A stretch of DNA of 64,000 bases, taken from Actinophytocola oryzae (GTDB lineage Bacteria; Actinomycetota; Actinomycetes; Mycobacteriales; Pseudonocardiaceae). Both the position numbers and the translations under genes were made by a program. The notes under the pieces are model-generated. The model was not told the origin of the DNA. It ran no database searches and saw nothing but the letters and a program-made list of their open reading frames with translations. Shown here piece by piece: positions 61,918 through 64,000 of the stretch (position 1 is its first letter; each line of letters opens with the position of its first letter). The stretch lies in NCBI RefSeq assembly GCF_004364325.1, contig NZ_SOCP01000002.1, forward strand, positions 781,799-845,798. Reading direction: 5' to 3'.

Positions 61918-62469
61918 TTAGCGGGCCGGCGCGACCCCGACGAGCCGATGCCGGTTCAACGCGGATTGCTCGATCTGGGTGAGCCCAGCTGTCTCCGCGC
62001 CGTCACTGCCGTAGGTGACCTGGACGCCGCTGATGCGGTGGCTGGTGACCAGGCCGGTGCCGGGGGTGGTGAGCATGCGGGAGGCGAGCGCGCAAACCAC
62101 GGCGAGTACATCACGCGGGGTCTGTTCGTGTCCGTAGACCGCGCGCACCTCCAGCGACCGGCAGCTGGTGGGCCACCCCGCATGCCGGTACAGCAGCCCC
62201 GCCACGCTGGTCTCGACCTCGCCGACCCGTTCGATCCCGTGGACGAGGACGGAAGACACCGACACCAGGTGCAGGGTCGGCATCGCGAGCAGCCGCCCGC
62301 CGGCCGCGTCGAGTGTCCACACCACGTCGGTTTCGCGGGTGATGGACCAGCCGCAGTAGCCGCGTACGAACTCCGACGCCGCGTCGAGCACGAAGCCGGC
62401 CTGGGCCGGGTTTGTGGGCGGGTGGCCGAGGTAGGCGGTCAGGTCGTCAGCGGTTGCCAGTGCGGCCAC
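61918..62469 (-). CDS. Phage gp6-like head-tail connector protein
   Basis: 183 residues. LATADDLTAYLGHPPTNPAQ, then ASEFVRGYCGWSITRETD, VVWTLDAAGGRLLAMPTLHL, VSVSSVLVHG, and the helix DVLAVVCALASRML follow the gp6/connector pattern of HK97-type actinophages (helix, beta hairpins, helix). The start overlaps the end of the preceding phage gene by about 23 bp. Intact as a frame, but isolated from the rest of a phage. Confidence 0.7.
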   Translation of the reverse strand: MAALATADDLTAYLGHPPTNPAQAGFVLDAASEFVRGYCGWSITRETDVVWTLDAAGGRLLAMPTLHLVSVSSVLVHGIERVGEVETSVAGLLYRHAGWPTSCRSLEVRAVYGHEQTPRDVLAVVCALASRMLTTPGTGLVTSHRISGVQVTYGSDGAETAGLTQIEQSALNRHRLVGVAPAR

Positions 62470-62695
62470 GGCGGCTTGTCTTGGTCTGTGCCTGGGTGCG
62501 CGCGGGCGCCGGGCCGGGCCGCTCGGTGGGCTTGATCACCTTCGTCCCGACACTGGGCTCGGTGTCGGCGAGCCAGCCAACCGTCATGGTGACCGGCCCT
62601 GGTGTGGGGCTGTGCACCGTGATGGGCTCGTCTAGGTAGGACACTCGGGTGGTTACGGGCTGGTCGTCGAACGGCTCGGCGCCGGTGCTGTGCAC
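62447..62695 (-). CDS. Small phage-type protein, 82 aa
   Basis: Beta-rich start (STGAEPFDDQPVTTRVSYL, EPITVHSPTPGPVTMTV, WLADTEPSVGTKVIKP) and a basic Pro/Arg tail. Placed just before the connector gene, as are small head-decoration or capsid-adjacent proteins. GTG 62695 with GGAAGG close upstream. The family is not recognised and the start is uncertain. Confidence 0.4.
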   Translation of the reverse strand: MHSTGAEPFDDQPVTTRVSYLDEPITVHSPTPGPVTMTVGWLADTEPSVGTKVIKPTERPGPAPARTQAQTKTSRRGRTGNR

Positions 62696-62746
62696 ATGCC
62701 TTCCATTGACCAGCGGAGATCTAATGTCCTCAAGAGAAAACTTGCC

Positions 62747-63261
62747 CTTGATGGTCTTCGGCGAGTCGATCGCCTGATCTCGACCCGGTTGACGCGGATG
62801 CCCCACTTGCCGGTCGCCTCGTCGAGCACGCCGCGCAGCTGGCTGTTGATGGTGTCGCGCGAGGTCAGCGTCTTCTCCAGGTCCATGGAGCCGACCACGT
62901 TGCGCAGCGTGGTGACGGTGAGCTGCTCGACGGCCTGGAGGTAGCTGGCGATCTCGTAGGCCGCCGCGCGTGGGTCCGTGATCTGGAAGTACAGGACCGT
63001 GTCGATCTCCACGACCAGGTTGTCCTCGGTGATGACCGGCTGCGGCTGGAAGGACACCACCTGCTCGCGCAGGTCGAGCGCGGGGTGGACGCGGTCGATG
63101 TAGGGGATGACGAAGTTGAGGCCGGGCTGGAGGGTGCGGCTGTAGCGGCCGAGCCGTTCCACGTTGCGGGCGCGTGCCTGGGGCACGATCCGCACCGCGC
63201 GCAGGACGGTGAACACCACCAGGACGGCGACGAGCAGGCTCGCGACGAGTAAGGCGTCCAT
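62747..63261 (-). pseudogene. Truncated SPFH/stomatin-like gene
   Basis: Membrane helix (about 3-22), then a band-7 domain: VRIVPQARARNVERLGRYSR, LQPGLNFVIPYIDRV, VEIDTVLYFQITDPRAAAYE and LRNVVGSMDLEKTLTSRD, ending VNRVEI. One base is lost near 62770 (the intact frame would read KAIDSPKTIK), and homology stops at 62747 where phage-type sequence begins. The C-terminal coiled-coil half is missing, so the product is non-functional. It starts 3 bp after the nfeD stop, the usual NfeD-stomatin operon. Confidence 0.75.
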
Positions 63262-63264
63262 GGA

Positions 63265-63696
63265 TCACTCCCGTGGGTAGACGTAGGCAGTGGTGCCGCT
63301 GATGCGCATGACGTCGAACGTCGCACCGACGGGGATGACCGAGAACTCGTCGAAGGCGCGGGCGGTCCACTCCTCGCCGTCGATGCGCACGAGCCCGTCG
63401 CGGTCGGTCACCTCACGCAGCACGTGGGCCCGCTTGCCGACGAGCGCGTCGACACCGAAGCGCTCCAGCTGCGGTGTGCGCATGTGCCGCAGCGCGATCG
63501 GCCGGACCAGCACCACGCCTGCCGTCGCGGCGAGGCCGAACATGACGAGCTGGATCGGCAGGGGCAGACCGATGGCCGCGAGCAGCGCGGGCACGAGTGC
63601 GGCGGCACCGAGCACCCCCAGCGCGGCGGTGAGCGTGAAGATCTCCACGACACCCAGCGCCACGGCGAGCACCAGCCAGATGAGCCACAGTTCCAC
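63265..63696 (-). CDS. nfeD: NfeD-family membrane protein
   Basis: 143 residues: four membrane helices (LWLIWLVLAVALGVVEIFTL onward) and a C-terminal OB fold (VGKRAHVLREVTDRDGLVRIDGEEWTARA). Short NfeD1b type, which partners stomatin-like SPFH proteins in membrane quality control. GTG 63696 with GGGAG 6 nt upstream is preferred to 63762. Its partner gene is broken, so function may be compromised. Confidence 0.85.
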   Translation of the reverse strand: MELWLIWLVLAVALGVVEIFTLTAALGVLGAAALVPALLAAIGLPLPIQLVMFGLAATAGVVLVRPIALRHMRTPQLERFGVDALVGKRAHVLREVTDRDGLVRIDGEEWTARAFDEFSVIPVGATFDVMRISGTTAYVYPRE

Positions 63697-63831
63697 CGGC
63701 CACTCCCAACGCGTATCGGAAACCCCGGGGAGTACACGCGTGCCCATGAGTCTATGGCTCATCCGGGGGTACTGGCGGGTGCGACCGGCCCACCCACCAC
63801 GTTACGCCGCCTTGGTCGGGACGGCAGGGAG
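63697..63831. other. Intergenic region upstream of nfeD
   Basis: About 135 bp that should carry the nfeD promoter. I see no further gene or operator. Confidence 0.3.
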
Positions 63832-63863
63832 CCCACGGCGGACTGGGCATTGTCCGCCGTGGG
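63832..63863. terminator. Hairpin terminator of the fasciclin gene
   Basis: A perfect 12-bp stem, CCCACGGCGGAC / GTCCGCCGTGGG, with an 8-nt loop lies 18 bp past the stop of the reverse-strand gene at the window edge. Confidence 0.75.
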
Positions 63864-63881
63864 CGTTGGTGGGGGTTGGGG

Positions 63882-64000
63882 TCAGGTGGTGGGCATGAGG
63901 ACTGTGTCGATGAGGTAGACGGTGGCGTTGGCGGTGTGGACGCCGCCGCAGATGACGTTGGCGTCGTTGACTTTGAGGTTGTCGCCGGAGCCGGTGACCT
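63882..64000 (-). CDS. Fasciclin-domain protein, C-terminal end only
   Basis: The last 39 residues are visible: VTGSGDNLKVNDANVICGGV then HTANATVYLIDTVLMPT. This is the terminal strand-helix of a FAS1 domain (NA.V...I...N..V..ID.VL.P), as in secreted MPT70/Fas-like proteins. The rest lies outside the window. Confidence 0.82.
   Translation of the reverse strand, partial: VTGSGDNLKVNDANVICGGVHTANATVYLIDTVLMPTT

Larger units (their letters stand above)
59992..62746 (-). mobile_element. Prophage remnant (head-tail genes) with inserted AT-richer module
   Basis: Reverse-strand pieces in phage order: a small structural-type protein (62447-62695), a gp6-like head-tail connector (61918-62469), then tail ends consistent with a head-closure gene and a gp10-like minor protein (60187-60330 and 59992-60174). 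Between them lies a divergent I36/LuxR pair of lower G+C. The right edge abuts a broken SPFH gene. No integrase, terminase, portal or tail genes remain in the window. Confidence 0.55.

Overview
The window is about 70% G+C, with GTG starts, ATGA/GTGA stop-start overlaps and gene families typical of a filamentous actinomycete. A Pseudonocardiaceae-type organism (Lentzea, Saccharothrix or Amycolatopsis-like) is my inference from gene content. No rRNA, tRNA or CRISPR array was seen. The content is accessory: secreted glycan-active enzymes, tailoring oxidases, small regulators, transporters and some gene debris.

Layout. 1-3.7 kb: end of a GH127 arabinofuranosidase, then a convergent glutamate decarboxylase-P450 operon. 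4-8.5 kb: a small orphan gene, a CAP protein, a five-repeat Excalibur protein, a phospholipase D and a LUD protein. 8.5-13.7 kb: a reverse-strand operon of four overlapping genes (tandem HAMP sensor, CapB/PgsB, CapC/PgsC, NlpC/P60) that reads as a poly-gamma-glutamate system, with an exported protein of unknown function divergent to it. 14.8-18.9 kb: a PIG-L deacetylase, an HxlR-SDR pair, a P450 remnant, a PHB-depolymerase-type esterase and a broken gene. 18.9-26 kb: an exported TIM-barrel hydrolase, a three-gene flavin monooxygenase / O-methyltransferase / F420-NADP reductase operon, then rifampin monooxygenase (rox) behind a rifamycin-associated element (RAE).

26-36.5 kb: a divergent catabolic locus. 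A DUF1537 kinase fused to PdxA, a DeoR regulator and a Nudix gene lie on one strand. A peptide-type ABC importer, an aldo/keto reductase and an HpcH/HpaI aldolase lie on the other. 36.6-57 kb: a RibD-like reductase, a 1,192-residue LamG/TIM-barrel/CBM enzyme behind two LacI-type operators, a SigE-family sigma factor with a probable anti-sigma partner, Lrp, MOSC, PdxH, cyanase, carboxylesterase, an inositol-phosphatase-like enzyme, a BNR protein, a CmtR-CDF metal pair, a second large carbohydrate-active protein, and an Excalibur-HhH pair. 57-60 kb: a P450 without the ExxR motif, then a second class A flavin monooxygenase behind a second RAE. 60-62.7 kb: prophage debris carrying an AT-richer I36/LuxR module and abutting a truncated SPFH gene. 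NfeD and a partial fasciclin gene close the window.

The most interesting signal is the pair of near-identical 50-bp promoter blocks (47/50 identical, each holding a RAE) 35 kb apart. One drives rox; the other drives a different flavin monooxygenase, which may be an undescribed rifamycin-induced enzyme. The second is the poly-gamma-glutamate operon with a large membrane sensor and no visible capA.
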